This document shows, piece by piece, positions 1-64,000 of a DNA stretch of 64,000 bases; positions within the stretch are counted from its first letter, which is position 1, and every line of letters starts with the position of its first letter. Made by a program: the position numbers and the translations under genes. Source of the DNA: Sipunculus nudus (Eukaryota > Annelida > Sipuncula > Golfingiida > Sipunculidae); contig CM049312.1 in NCBI GenBank assembly GCA_026874595.1, positions 51,835,429 to 51,899,428 of the forward strand. Reading direction: 5' to 3'. The notes under the pieces were generated by a model, which did no database searches, was not told the DNA's origin, and worked only from the letters and a program-made list of their open reading frames with translations.

Positions 1-52975
<52,975 letters not shown>

Positions 52976-53497
52976 GGTTGGAGAGTTTTCTTATCTTACA
53001 CGTCACCTGAACGACATAAATTCAATGATAATGTGGACCATATAACCACCAGCCCCGCAGGATCAAACTCCTTGTTGATTCGAAAATCCAAGCAAGAAAT
53101 GGAGCAGTTTCTAGCTTGGTTTTTCCCTCCCGTCTAACCAGTTGGGCTCTTTTGACAAGGAGTGGGCCATACACACAAGAGCACAAGAGAGAGTGCAGTT
53201 AAGAGTCAAAGAGAGAAGAGGGGGGACAGGTTGGAATTTTAAATATTATGCAGAGTCAAGGCAACATTCAATGTGCTCCTCCCTTTCGATTCGGTTACCT
53301 CATTAATAATATGTATATTATTCTTGATGGTGAATGCAGGTTTTAAATGCAAGAAATGCCGTGTTTTTTTACGTAATATGCTCTGACCGAAACACAAATA
53401 ATGAACACCCCTACATGAGAAGGGAATTCTGATTCGTTGGACTCGTCCAATGTGCTAATGTGTATTACACGCAGTTCCCCCAATGTGTTGGAATCTG
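52976..53497 (-). promoter_or_regulatory. Likely SERCA 5'UTR and proximal promoter region
   Basis: The sequence just upstream of the SERCA ATG. No TATA box can be fixed. On the gene strand the stretch 53,100-53,230 is rich in CT/TC runs, as seen around many animal transcription starts. A weak 5'UTR acceptor may lie near 53,010. The transcription start cannot be read from sequence alone. Confidence 0.4.
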
Positions 53498-53545
53498 ATT
53501 GGTTAAGCAGAAACCACGTGCGTAAGGGCCTGAGAAATGACGTCA
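53498..53545. promoter_or_regulatory. Promoter-like motif cluster: inverted CCAAT, CACGTG E-box, palindromic CRE
   Basis: Within 48 bp there are ATTGG (53,498-53,502), CACGTG (53,515-53,520) and TGACGTCA (53,538-53,545, a perfect cAMP-response palindrome). CCAAT occurs again at 53,673-53,677. The cluster is about 0.5 kb upstream of the SERCA ATG. It could drive SERCA or a transcript going the other way; motif density is the only evidence. Confidence 0.45.
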
Positions 53546-53731
53546 ATCCCGAGCTCCCCACGAGTGGTGATGCTATATTGGTGTTTACTATCTCAACAAG
53601 ACAGAGTGGAAATACATGGGCACTCCTTATGTGCCGAAATTTACTGCCCAGAAGAATACAGTTGGTCAGTGGCCAATAAGGTTCCAGAGAGCCACAGCAT
53701 TGCTGGTGTTCGATGTCTAATAAAATATACA

Positions 53732-55111
53732 AAGGCTAACTCAGTGTTTGGATATGTGCTGACCTTAACATCTGACCGGGACATCCCAGAATATCTCCCT
53801 TCTGTGTACGATCACTTGGATACCGTTAGCATTTGTTACCTTAGGCTTTATATGTCATGATTTTCCTTCAAATATATAGAAATGTGTGATGAACGAAATG
53901 GAAATAGTCATAGATCTGTGACATATTTTTTTTGTCACAGTGCATGTACTTGCATAAGACTTAAATAATTTACATGAATTCTTTAAACTGAATCCAATAT
54001 TTAGGAGAGATATATATATAGCCTATAGCGCTATTGTGATGCAGGACAGGCCTTCTCGTTTCAAATTGCTTGTCAAATAATAGATCAGGAAAATTAATTC
54101 AAAAGATTTCCTACTGTTATTTTACATATATTTGACAATTTATGACAAAATGTCTATTTCGATAGTCTTCATCAGGAAACGGCTAGTTCATAAAGTATTG
54201 ATTAATTAAATTAACTGACTTCATCTTTCACAGAGGTAGGCCTACTCAAACATTGTTACAAAACTGTAGCAATCAGGTAATTTGGGGTGTTTTGGGTTTT
54301 CAAGAGGTGTGTGTCAGTCTGTGATATATGATGTCATTATTAGGGCCTATATCAATGGCATGTTAGTTTATGCATGGAGCCGGAGAGATTTGTTTGTACT
54401 TTGGTTCTATGATCTAAAACACAACCAATAACTGCATAAGAACGTAGGTGGCTACGCATAAATGAATGAAGAAATTATTTATTTTATTCACACATACCAC
54501 AGATGCAAAAATCATTCAATAGGCCTAGGCTATACATGCAAAAATAATAGATACGCATAGCCTGTTACTCAATCTACATGTAAATCAAATCAATATTACA
54601 GTGCATAAAAATGTAAATTTAATATACCAACCAATACCGTAAATTTTTGAGAACAATTGTTAAAAAATAAAAACCAAAACATTTAAATAAAATCAACCAA
54701 AAGTTGTGGGAAAGACATACTGAAACACAGATAGTAAATGTCATACTTGGTATCATGTTCTTTCTGACAGCACATATGATGGCCTGTTTATGATATTTTC
54801 ATTCATTGTCATTTGATATATTCTTTATATTACAAAATAAAATGTAAAAAAGTGCATATTTTAAGCACCTAGTAAGTACAAGCAGCTTTTTAGTGAGCTC
54901 ATATTCAATATAACTTCAATATACAATATCGCATATTTTCTCTCTTGTTTTTCTCTGGTATATGTTTCCTTCTCGCTTATAAAACTTATATTAAAAATTT
55001 GTTTTAGTAATTTTGGTGGAATATAATGAGACCACAACGTTTTTATAAGGATAGTGAAGGCACCTAGCACCCCCCCCCCACCCTTCACCATCCCTCTCTG
55101 TCTCTCTGTCA

Positions 55112-55143
<32 letters not shown>

Positions 55144-57240
55144 TTGTCTGTATCCCCCCCCCCTCTCTCTCTCTCCCTCTCTCTCTTTAATAAAATGGAG
55201 TAATGCAGCGGATGTAATAAAAAAATCTCATGCTTGTATTGATAAAGAAGTGACATGGAAGATTGAGTGTACATACTGGTGGTGGTAGGGGGGGTGGACA
55301 GACATCAACAAAGTCCCGGTCTGCCAAATCACCCTTTATTAAAGGTGTCGCATTTTTTCTTTGAGGATTTCCAGAAAATGATGCTAATTCCTCTTTTTTC
55401 ACTTTTTTTTCAGCAGCACTATTTTTTCCTGTTTTTTAGGGAAAGAACTGCGATGTATATTGTTTCCCTTCTGCTTTAACAGCCCAGTTAGAACAAGAAT
55501 GGGACAGTTTGCAATTTTTATGTGCGGAAAGTCCAGCATGTGTCACAACATGTGGAAAATCGTCTTCATGCAGGGGAATGTGCACCATATATATATATAT
55601 ATCTGTGATTAAAAATTGGGATTTGACGCTGATTTTAATCCTTTTTTTCACTCTTTATCTAAAATAAGTGTGCTCTTTTTCCCCCCGAGCATTTACTCTT
55701 TTTTTTGTCATTAACTTTGGCAGGCCTGAAAGTCATTATTGATAGTATATACCATAACTTTAATTACAATACTTATTTGAACACATGCATCCTTACCTTG
55801 GAAACATATACTGAAACGAAAAGCTGTACGTGTGTTATAATTTTATTAAGGATTTTACAATCAAAGGCAGGAGCGGATCCATGCTTTAAGAAAAGGGGAG
55901 GGGTGTCCAATCCAGGAGGACTAATGAAAAACCTTAAAAAAGGTCCCCGGGTCCGTAAAAAAAGGGGGGGTCTAGGCCCCGAAATTTTGACTGTAACCCT
56001 TAAAAAAGGTTACTTCGGACCCCCTGCCCCCCCCCCCCCCCCCCCGACCTGCTTCTAAAAGGCCATGAAGATCTTGGAGAAGGTTGTTCAGTGTAAATTC
56101 CCGTGCTGCCAGTGGAGTACTCGGATTAATTAACATAGCTGGGTGCATGTCCATCATCAGAACGAATCAGTCCCGTGTAAGTGATGTAGCACGTGCTTAA
56201 CAAAAGGCCCAACATTGGTACTATACTTTACGTGCATGGGCAGAGACCCCGATCCATCCCCCCGAAACTTCCGTGCAGTTCCCGAATAATCTTCGAGGTT
56301 CCTCAGTTTCCATAATCAAGACTTGAAACTGCTATTCGCAGATGTTCCGTTGAAGAAATCTTTGTTTTGTTTTGTGACGCGAACAGAAAAAAAGGTCATT
56401 GTTTGTTCCACTTTATATATGAGCTCCGAACTTGAAGTGGTCACTATGTGTTAAGATCATTTCTGTGGTTCATCATACCAAATGTTTCACGTGCAAATGT
56501 GGCTAGAGGGCGGTAAGAGTAACCAAAGAGACTATAAGGCTATATGTATATATACCCCAGGGAACCGAGAAAAGCTATACAAGATTGAACAGGCAAGAAA
56601 TAAAAGACCATGCAGTGTAAACGTGCAAAGTCGGATGAGACTGACATTTTCGGTGATATCAGACCATAAACCCCACCTTTTATTATAAGGTCCCAGTCGT
56701 GATCAAGACTTAAACCTCTATCCCTGCAGCACCCCCGATTGCCTGTATCTTTGACAGAGAAACGAGGAGTGAATGGTTCCTAAACACCGATCACAGGAAC
56801 ATAATCTCAGATAACATACAGGAGCACAAAATATGCACCGTACGTTAAACAAAGCGTGTGTATTACACGAGAAAATGTAAATGAACATTACTGGTTGCGT
56901 CAGCTGTCAAAAGAACATTCTGACACATTCATAATGACACAAATGCATGACACCGCTATAGTCATTTGTTATTGAAAGAGCTCATGCACATTTTAACTGG
57001 ACTGATTTTATATATCACTGATGACCTGTTTTGAATGTTGATATGCTATAAAAAAGTAAGTAATCACAGTTTCTTTATATTTGAAGTGTTGTATTTTTAG
57101 AAAATGATATAATAAGTAGGCTTTATATTTCCACTGACAATTTGGATGAAGAATTATAATAAATTAAAGTGTATAATTCCATTTAGGATAGACTGTATGT
57201 CAATCAAATAGACAATACATTAAACAAGGTCACCTTGGAA
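53732..57240. other. Non-coding interval upstream of SERCA
   Basis: Mostly AT-rich. Includes a CT microsatellite region at 55,085-55,190, C10 runs at 55,070 and 55,154, and a C19 run at 56,027-56,045 inside a patch of purine/pyrimidine tracts (55,870-56,050). Open frames here are short and unlike any protein I know. Confidence 0.5.
55085..55190. repeat. (CT)n-rich microsatellite
   Basis: Long runs of TCTCTC interrupted by TGTCTGTATCC and a C10 run; nearly pure pyrimidine on the plus strand. Confidence 0.9.
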
Positions 57241-57597
57241 CACCATCAGGAACAAACCATTTAAGTTTGGAGGTAATCTAGATCACCATCAGGAACAATC
57301 CATTTACGTGGTGGAGGTAAACTGGATCAGCATCAAGAACAATCCATGTAAGTTTGGAGGTAATCTTGGTCACCATCAGGAACAATCCATTTACGTTTTG
57401 GTGGTTATCTGGATCACCATCAGGAACAATCCATTTAAGTTTGGAGGTAATCTAGATCACCATTAGGAACATTCCATTTACGTTTTGGAGGTTATTTGGA
57501 TCACCATCAGGAACAATCCATTTAAGTTTGGAGGTAGTCTTGATTACCATCAGGAACAATCCATTTTAGTTAGGAGGTAATCTGGATCACCATCATG
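57241..57597. repeat. ~43-bp tandem array, about 8 copies
   Basis: The unit is CACCATCAGGAACAATCC followed by ATTTAAGTTTGGAGGTAATCTGGAT. Copies start at 57,241, 57,284, 57,328, 57,371 and 57,415 and continue to about 57,597, with alternating TTTAAGTTTGG and TTTACGTTTTGG forms. Confidence 0.92.
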
Positions 57598-58116
57598 TTT
57601 TCTTTCCATTGTGACAAGGTTCTTTCTTTTGGGGCCTGTCGGGTCCAGATCCAGTGTTGAAAAAAGTTAACCAGAGAATGGAGTTGTTGATCCGTGACAC
57701 ACATTTCAGGGCCAGGATTAAAAAAAAGGAGACTCAACACTCTGACACAGGTAACACAAGTGGGCCGGGAGAGCTAGTGAAGTATGTAAACCATTACGCA
57801 GGCAGAAGTGGGGAATTAAGAAATTGTTGCGAAATGCAAAATCAGACACTTTCGGTATAAAGCGTATATTATTCTAATCGACAAATATGGGGTCAAATAG
57901 AGGGAGGCGCGAACCCCCTGATACCTTTATTGGCGGAGCTTGTACACGGCGTCTCATCGCAAAAAATCGATCTTTCGTTGTTTCTGTATACACCACATAT
58001 ACTATATACACACGCATACACAAATCTATATTTAATAAGAAAATAAAAAAAAAATAGAAAACATACAATCAAAACTTGTGCACAAGGTTCATGCGAATTA
58101 GTTCAGTATGACCAAC

Positions 58117-58118
<2 letters not shown>

Positions 58119-58204
<86 letters not shown>
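58119..58204. repeat. (TA)n microsatellite, ~43 dinucleotides
   Basis: Uninterrupted alternating TA between CCAACG and TTTTATC. The tyrosine/isoleucine open frame across it is an artefact. Confidence 0.97.
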
Positions 58205-58207
<3 letters not shown>

Positions 58208-59537
58208 ATCATTGATCTCTGCTTGCATTGGCGCACACTCAATATCGAAAAATTACCCCTGATGGAATGACCGTCCTTAACTTCTTCAACACACAATTCA
58301 GGGACAATACAAACTTTACGATCGTATCAACCAGAAGTTGTATAAACAATTAATTCTTCACAATATCACCTAAACTTGCCGACCCAAGTGAAGATATACC
58401 ACACATCCTGGCCTTAATTATATGCCCTTTTATCCACATACACCTTGCAATTGACAACGTCCATCTTTTTCCAATTGCAAAACGTTTCAAACCGTTTTGA
58501 ATCCGCATTTAGCGTATACACACCACAATCAAAAACATATTATTACCGTTTTGGCAAAACATTTTGAATCCTACCCAGGAGGTGGTCTCAAACACTTTGC
58601 AATGCGAATCGAATTTTCCTTTTCCTGAAAGTGCCGTGTGAACGCACAATCTTTTAAAAAAAGACAAAAACCGGTTAGAACTAGTTTTGAAGCAGCAACT
58701 GGATCACAGCGCAAGTGCGAATGCTTGCGCCAGCGTGCTGTTATATTGTTTCAGATGCATGTGGAATGTACATCTCCTTCCCTTGTGCTACATGCCCGAT
58801 AACCGCAAATTATGCGGCCCAGGTATCCAGTTCCACGAAAACCCGCCGCAATATAGAAGCTTCAAGTAAACTGGATAACGTAAAATCTGTACCGGACAAA
58901 AAATCGTATGAGATCTAATATTGTGTGTATGACAGGGAAACTTATGCATTCGGGGGCAGAATATTTAAAAGGACTCGAACGAACAAGAAATTTCGCTGAA
59001 AATCCTGCTTTAGTGCCTAAACTGTAATCACTAAACCTATAAAAGCTTCCCTGGGCCTCGGAGTTGTTCCTAAAGTTGTGCCAATCGCAAGGATAAATGT
59101 CAAGGATAAACACAACAGATTTTGACTCTTCGCTGTAGGTTGATGAAGGGTATGACGTTTTATAATGGAGAAACCCAAGGAAATCCCTACCAGACATGTT
59201 TTTTTTTACCGCTTGAGATGCAGACCTACCTGATTCGAATGTTAAAGAGGTATGTCATGTTGCCACATAATAAAGATATGTTTATATTCTTATATATCTG
59301 ACACTTTTAAGGATATCATATTTTTATTTTCCCCGGGAATATTTCCAGTTTTCAAACACCTTTTTCTAGGGCTCTCTCACAGCGAAGGGAAACGAAGCGC
59401 TAGGAGAGAGCACGGAAGCTGGGACTATACAGTCGTGTGAACACTCAATACGATTGAAACCGATTTGAACAATCCGCATTGCCTTAAACGTTTTAAAACA
59501 GTTTTGTGTTTGAAAGGGGTATTACTTTTAGGCACGT

Positions 59538-59539
<2 letters not shown>

Positions 59540-59600
<61 letters not shown>

Positions 59601-59612
59601 GTGTGTGTGTAT
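59540..59612. repeat. (TA)n then (TG)n microsatellite
   Basis: About 56 bases of alternating AT followed by TTGTGTGTGTGTGTATG. Confidence 0.95.
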
Positions 59613-60941
59613 GTATTTAAATCGATTGCAAGGTAATTTCGTCATCTATAAACAGTGTGTATAGTATATTCCTAATTTCCTCAATAAAGTTTCAATTATG
59701 CATATCATATTGAGAAAACGTCATTATGAGAAATGGACAAGAACAGCAAAACAGATGAAAAATAATGAGCACTATCAATAGACTTCCTACGATTTATATG
59801 TTTCCCCAACCCCAGCTGCGCTTTTAACCCTTACTGACCCTTGGCTGAGGAAACCTTTCAAGGTGCACTCTGAGGTTGATGACCAGGTGGTCACGAATGG
59901 GAGCTCTTGCGGTACACAGTAAGAAAAAAAGGTCATGTTATCCAAACGTTAAGGTTACCCTCCCTAAAGCCTCCCCTTCAATCACACTAACAGTAAATTT
60001 GTTGTGACTTTGCATGTTTACCATTATTTCTATTTTTTATTTAGTTAATTTACTGTGTACCATTGGGCCGCACACAGCTAGCATGCTGCAGGCGTGGTAT
60101 GCTGGCCTGTTTATATAAGCCGTGCGCTGGTGTTCTGGGCATGCGCAGGATATGAGGCTGTCAAAACAACTTATTGATGCGGCAAACAGAAGAATAATAT
60201 AAAATGCGGAAGTTTAACTGTAACCTATCTGTGTACTTAAAAGTTAATTTGGATCAAATAAATACTCAAAGCATCTTTTGTCAGAGAGTGCATGGAGGAA
60301 TTTCACACGTCACAAGATCACTGTGTTGCGGTTCACGCTTTACACTGCAGGCTGTCCAGAGAAATCTCGGTTACATATAAACAAACTGGATGACCGACAG
60401 CTGCATGGAAGCATGTTTAGAGTGTATATATAAACATTTCCCCACAAAAAGAAAACATTCTACGTTTAAATCCACCTCTTTGGAAAATTAGACCTAAAAA
60501 CACATCGCATGCTACAGGACTTATACATCGAACTTCCACCATGATATATTAGAGGCCCTTGAAATCATATTATTATAATAAAAATGTACTCCCTGTTAGT
60601 ATTTTAACGGTTTTATAATTTCAAAAACTTATAAAAGAAATTCGGTTTACCTTTGATCGCAAAGTTTTTCTAAAACTGTGTTGCGTACGATGCTGTGCGT
60701 ACCTCGTTTTAAAGGTTATTGTTCCCGTTGTGTCCTTGCCGATATGAGAATAAATAATTTTTAATGTAAACATCATTTTTAGTGTTTTTTGCAGTTTTTA
60801 TGATCTGCATGGAGGTTCCCACCGAAAACAGCCGAACTGTCTTCGACAAAGACCGGATTGTTTGTGCGGTCCAATGCAGCACAGGGTTAAGGGCTAAATT
60901 TTGCAAATGAATATTCCAAGCTTTCGGTGAGAGATTCAAGC

Positions 60942-61028
60942 ATGTTTGGCCTGACATTTGACCCAGGCTCTGACCCACTAGCGGTGTCGGTTCCGACTTC
61001 ACCTGTGTCTACTTCTGCTACTAACGAG
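60942..61028 (+). CDS. Speculative first coding exon of an unidentified plus-strand gene
   Basis: ATG with A at -3 opens a 29-codon frame, MFGLTFDPGSDPLAVSVPTS then PVSTSATNE, ending exactly at a good donor, GAG|GTATGC. The serine/threonine/proline-rich, charged start looks more like protein than the AT-rich surroundings. Upstream are CCAAT (near 60,871) and the octamer-like ATTTTGCAAAT. No following exon is recognised before 64,000, and I do not know the protein. It could be chance. If real, it would be a gene divergent from SERCA. Confidence 0.25.
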
Positions 61029-61858
61029 GTATGCATATTTCCGTATCTTTCTTCAGGAATAATTTCCTTTCTTAAAACGTAATTAAATTCATCGTTTATG
61101 TCTCCCTAACATCAACCTATTCTTTATACGTCCAACAATAGTAGCCAGTCAGCGATCATCGAAACCTGAATGGCCCCGCGTCCCATTCCGCTTTGCAAAT
61201 GTAAACATCATCACTCACCAGGTCTTAAAGGTAATCATACCGGTATATGAATTTCTTGGCGTGACTGCAGCGCCACAAAATAAATGCAAAAATATATTTT
61301 TACATATCTTATTATGACAGTATGCCACTGAAAATCTATATTTTCTTTAACTTTTAGAATAAAAACTGAGCCACTATTCCTCAATTCAGTTAATCCATCT
61401 CCCCTATACCCTGTTTAAAAGCCCGGAATACTGGTTTCAAGGCCTGTGGATATTAATGATGGATACTTGAGTCAGATATCTGAGTTTCTGTTCAGTTATA
61501 AGTGTGTATATATATCGCAGTCTTGTGTATAGCTTGGAGCAAGGTCGTTTAGATTAGGGCCTATATATATTTACTCAGCTCAGCCCGCTGGTCGACAGAA
61601 GACGTTCCTTGCAGGAAAGGTATTTAAACTTGAGGCACAGGATGAATGGTGACCGCTGTGGATCCCAGTAAGATCCAGGAAGGTTCTAGTGTAATACCAG
61701 GTGTCTATGTTTGTGTACGGGAGGGGGACTACATGGCCAAACGCAGGCTTAATGCAAAATGGTGAATGTTATTTACATTAATTGCATATCAATGGTCTTG
61801 TTATCTTCTAAAAAAATGATCATCTGGAAGGAATAAGGACCAAACAAGTCACTCTCTC
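61029..61858. other. Non-coding interval
   Basis: Unique sequence with no exon or repeat that I recognise; it would be the first intron if the exon at 60,942 is real. Confidence 0.45.
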
Positions 61859-62215
61859 TGGCTTTTGTAGCTCAGGGGCACAGCACATAACCCAAATTCG
61901 GGGTATCGTCAGTTCAAATCCCAACCTAGACGATGAGATTTTTCACGATCGGTCCCGCCCAGGGTGAGGGCTCTGCAGGCTTAATGGGAAGGTCGTGTAC
62001 TACGGCCGTCCTTTACTCACTAAGGAGTGCGCCTTCCCGGAGTTTCTCGGTGTTATGACCAAGTAATGGGGACGATTATTCACCCAGGCGCAGAATCATG
62101 GGGTCTGGTTAAATCTAGGATATAAAATGAGAGGAAGCCGGTTCCAAATGCCCTGTCACGTATAGTCCGAAACCGGCATCGAATTCTTCAGATGTACAAA
62201 TACTAAGTTAAGATA
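61859..62215 (+). mobile_element. tRNA-derived SINE-like sequence
   Basis: The head has an A-box-like TAGCTCAGGGG (61,868-61,878) and a B-box-like AGTTCAAATCC (61,911-61,921), spaced as in a tRNA. It does not close into a normal tRNA: arms mismatch and the 3' acceptor strand is missing. A GC-rich tRNA-unrelated body follows (GGTCCCGCCCAGGG ... GGAGTTTCTCGG). This head-body layout is that of a SINE with a Pol III promoter. The right end is a guess; no clear target duplication was seen. Confidence 0.5.
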
Positions 62216-62436
62216 GCATTAAAAAATGGAGGCGCTACCTCTTAAAATAATATTAACAAGGCCTACAGGCCTAATGCGAACCTGTGCATTGGGAAATACA
62301 CCAGGTATAATGCTTCAATGCTGGAACATTACTTCTCATGTATATTAACAATGCAGGTACTAAATATTTTGAATAAGAAACAATTACACAAACATCACTG
62401 CTGAAATGGGTGCACACAACACAACTAGGGACCCAT

Positions 62437-64000
62437 GGGTATCCACGCTCAGCTGAATTTGTCTATATGGATATTTTTAAAGAAATTTTTCAGAATGACA
62501 GTCCTGTGACCTTAACCAATGACCGTGTGACCAAAAAATCTTAAAACTTAATATCCTTGCATTTGCAGCATTAGGATTATTGTAACAATCTTTTAAAAAG
62601 TGACCTTGACCTCTGACCAGATAACCTCAAATTCTACAGGTTTCTTCACTTTGGGCAAGTAAGCCATGTGTGAACGTTGGAAAGTTCAGGATGAAAAGTT
62701 TGATTTACAGTGCATCCACAATCTTTTTAAAGATGTGGCTTCTGTGACCTCCAGCTTAGATCGCTGGACCCTGAAAATCAAAATGAATTTACTTATGTGG
62801 TCGGTCATTATTAAATCAAGTTTGAAGCCAGTCTGTCTATTCAAAGCAGAATTATCATCCATAAACTAATTTGTGAATGGATGGGCTCTGTGACCTTGAT
62901 CTATGACCAAAAAAATCAAACAGAATCTGCCCGTAGCGGCAGATTAGCAATATCTTGAAGATGGAAGGTTTGCAATGAAAAGTTTGGCTTCAAATGCATA
63001 CACATTCCTTTTAAAGAAATGGGTCCTGTGACCTTGACCTTTGACCGTTAGACCCCAAAATCGACATGGTTCTTACTTTAGCGGTGGGCGGTTTATAAGT
63101 AAAGTTTGAAACCAATATGTCAAACTAAACTGGAGTTATCATCTGGAAACTAATTTGTGAACAGATGGCCCCTGTGACCTTGACCTTTGACCTTGTGACC
63201 CCAAATTAATTTATGCTCTCCCCATACTGGCAAGTCAGCTAAATGCGCAAGATGGAAAGTTTGGGATGAAAAGCTTTGCTTAAAATGCAGCCATAATCTT
63301 TTAAATTAAGTGAGTCCTGTGACCTTGACCATTGACCTCATGACCACAAAATCATATATAGGTTCTTGCTTTAGTGGTGGGCCATATGCAAGTCAAGTTT
63401 GAAATCCATGTGCCAATCCAACCTGGAGTTATCGTCTGGAACAAATTTGTGTGGTTGGACGGATTGACAGACAGACAGACATACATACAGACAAACAGAC
63501 AGACAGACAAACAGACAGGGTGATTAGTATAGGACATCCACTTGTGATCAATAGACACACCGGGTTTAGAGACACCAGATGTAATCACAGCTGAGAAACT
63601 GACATGATTATTGTCATTTTATAGTAAATCAATAGAAAAATATTTGTTAAAATAGGTTGCACCACCACGTTTCAGGAACTGACAAAACTAGTCATGGTCA
63701 ATATTCGAGGCAAGATTCATGACAAACCATGCATTAATTATCAAGATATTGGGGGTTTTGTATCAAATTTTTTACTATTCTCGGGGGTACTTTCAAGCCC
63801 CATAGCTTGAAGGATATAGGCCACAGTGACCTAATTTCAGGTTTCCCAGGAGATTTTTTATTGACCTCCCTGGATCATCACTCAGAAGTTTCTAGGACCA
63901 GCCGTTACAATTTCTGCCCTGCTAATGGACTACCGGGCTCCCAGACGTCCTGATGGACACATACATGCGCCATTCCTATACCTCAGTTGACTTACAGTCA
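62437..64000 (+). mobile_element. Dispersed tandem-core element, cut by window end
   Basis: Starts with GGGACCCATGGGTATCCACG and CTCAGCTGAATTTG, like the left end at 26,805. It holds a ~145-bp TGACCTTGACC array (62,500-63,350) and a (GACA)n patch (63,465-63,520). From 63,660 on, it matches the core of the 26,805 element (CCCCATAGCTTGAAGGATAT, CTGGATCATCA, GACCAGCCGTTACAATTT). It runs off the window in CTCAGTTGACTTACAGTCA, the family's right-end hairpin. Could be two adjoining elements. Confidence 0.55.
62500..63350. repeat. ~145-bp tandem array rich in TGACCTTGACC / TGACCTTTGACC
   Basis: The phrase CCTGTGACCTTGACCTTTG and variants recur near 62,510, 62,605, 62,745, 62,889, 63,020, 63,165 and 63,313. 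The units are decayed. TGACCTTTGACC reads GGTCAAAGGTCA on the other strand, a DR1-type nuclear-receptor motif; intact forms are at about 63,034 and 63,179. Confidence 0.8.

Larger units (their letters stand above)
57861..60941. other. Non-coding interval with (TA)n microsatellites
   Basis: Contains (TA)n at 58,119-58,204 and a (TA)n-(TG)n tract at 59,540-59,612. GCATGCGCA at 60,139-60,147 resembles an NRF1 site. No coding exon is recognised, though several frames of 60-111 codons exist. Confidence 0.5.

Noticed and set aside
53343-53732. 129-residue minus-strand frame upstream of the SERCA ATG
   Set aside because: No recognisable domain, overlapped by plus-strand frames of similar length and by the promoter-like motif cluster. 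No splice or coding evidence.
58069-58296. Frame with an isoleucine/tyrosine run
   Set aside because: Translation of the (TA)n microsatellite.
58862-59197. 111-residue minus-strand frame
   Set aside because: No known motif or codon pattern that stands out. Length is not exceptional for 64 kb of AT-rich DNA.
60709-61002. 97-residue minus-strand frame
   Set aside because: Overlaps the more exon-like plus-strand frame at 60,942; no recognisable domain.
61859-61932. A functional tRNA gene
   Set aside because: A- and B-box-like motifs are present, but the acceptor and anticodon arms do not pair properly and a longer body follows. A SINE head fits better.

Overview
This is a eukaryotic, intron-rich, AT-rich window that reads as part of an animal nuclear genome. 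It is most likely a mollusc, possibly a bivalve: the dispersed repeats end in GACAGACAGACGGACGG-type tails, there are TGACCTTGACC tandem arrays and short-core interspersed elements, and the one recognisable protein is an invertebrate-type SERCA. The phylum is inferred; the species cannot be named from the sequence.

Nearly everything from 1 to 52,975 is one minus-strand gene, the sarco/endoplasmic reticulum Ca2+-ATPase (SERCA, ATP2A family). I could place 20 consecutive coding exon positions, from the initiator ATG at 52,975 to an exon ending at 1470. All have GT-AG borders and consistent phases. They give 870 residues whose landmarks fall, without a gap, on the rabbit SERCA1 numbering: TGES 181-184, F256, E309, D351, F487, K515, R560, T625-D627, D703, N768, E771, N796, T799 and D800. 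The last ~125 residues (M8-M10) lie beyond the left edge.

The main discovery is that two exon positions are each present twice, in tandem, with the same length, phase and good splice sites. Position 7 (86 nt, actuator domain, starting in the TGES motif) occurs at 25,282-25,367 and 24,003-24,088. Position 11 (89 nt, start of the nucleotide-binding domain) occurs at 12,394-12,482 and 10,859-10,947. Neither length is a multiple of three, so using both or neither copy shifts the frame. This is the classic signature of mutually exclusive exons and predicts four pump isoforms. One swap changes residue 205 (Lys or Thr), a position linked to modulatory ATP binding in SERCA1.

The introns carry many repeats. 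They include a ~43-bp minisatellite at 125-1330, a 186-bp satellite at 4440-6296 with an AP-1-like site in almost every unit, a ~53-bp array split by a 1.94-kb inverted-repeat element (38,788-40,727), a tandem-core element (26,805-28,041), small MITE-like elements (11,402-11,895; 33,920-34,161; 43,595-44,397) and a 677-bp element with 154-bp inverted repeats and a perfect 9-bp target duplication (51,470-52,146).

Upstream of the SERCA ATG (52,976-64,000) is mostly non-coding. It holds a promoter-like cluster (inverted CCAAT, CACGTG, palindromic CRE) at 53,498-53,545, microsatellites, a ~43-bp tandem array, one speculative plus-strand first coding exon at 60,942-61,028, a tRNA-derived SINE-like sequence near 61,860, and a nuclear-receptor-site-rich repeat array at 62,437-63,350.
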